Positions 5,007 through 5,025 of a stretch of 5,025 nt of DNA are shown here, one piece after another. The stretch is from DAXETY01 sp051155755 (GTDB lineage: Bacteria; Desulfobacterota; Desulfobacteria; Desulfobacterales; SG8-13): the NCBI GenBank assembly GCA_051155755.1, contig DAXETY010000072.1, positions 1-5,025 of the forward strand, given 5' to 3'. Within the stretch, counting starts at the first letter, position 1; each line of letters begins with the position of its first letter. The notes beneath the pieces were generated by a model. It was not told where the DNA came from. It saw only the letters and a list, made by a program, of their open reading frames with translations, and searched no databases. Made by a program: the position numbers and the translations under genes.

Positions 5007-5025
5007 TACGATTTCCATCGCTTCG

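Overview
The window reads as a mosaic accessory region of a GC-moderate to GC-rich Gram-negative bacterium. The subtilase with thrombospondin-type-3-like acidic repeats and a C-terminal membrane anchor, the DUF4143 ATPase, the RelE/Phd-type module and the 'ATCTGCG' intergenic repeats would fit a Desulfobacterota (deltaproteobacterial) genome. That assignment is inference from style, not from a marker gene.

Layout, left to right. Bases 1-74 show nothing I can name. At 75-124 there is a pair of direct repeats and a consensus sigma-70-type promoter (TTGACA, 17 bp, TATAAT). It is placed so that transcription should begin almost on the ATG of the first gene (133-1326), an AAA-type ATPase with a DUF4143 / PD-(D/E)XK-like C-terminal part. 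Bases 1327-1794 carry no intact gene. A plus-frame stretch (1551-1808) looks like a decayed coding remnant of unknown identity. On the minus strand, 1795-2010 is clearly the last ~70 residues of a second DUF4143 ATPase of a different subfamily. Its N-terminal part is missing, and its broken end lies on top of the first codons of the next gene.

That next gene (start uncertain, best 1988; end 3739) encodes a secreted, surface-anchored subtilisin-like protein. His, oxyanion Asn and Ser motifs are visible, but a Glu sits where the catalytic Asp would be expected. It has acidic DxDGDG calcium-binding-type repeats and a C-terminal transmembrane anchor with a basic tail. The stretch 3740-4256 has no gene but holds a ~190-bp element bounded by 10-bp perfect inverted repeats, with a three-copy 10-bp tandem repeat and a hairpin inside. 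A compact type II toxin-antitoxin operon follows (4303-4865): a Phd/YefM-type antitoxin overlapping a RelE/ParE-type toxin by one base, behind an extended -10 promoter covered by two overlapping palindromes centred 10 bp apart. The last 160 bases hold GC-rich nested inverted repeats and no gene.

The intact genes do not form an obvious joint pathway. The ATPase, remnants, repeat element and toxin-antitoxin pair together look like an acquisition-and-decay zone. I did not find a convincing new multi-gene system. The most notable points are the antisense ATPase remnant fused to the 5' end of the protease gene, the nearly leaderless promoter of the ATPase, the unusual catalytic-acid position of the subtilase, and the palindrome array of the toxin-antitoxin operon.
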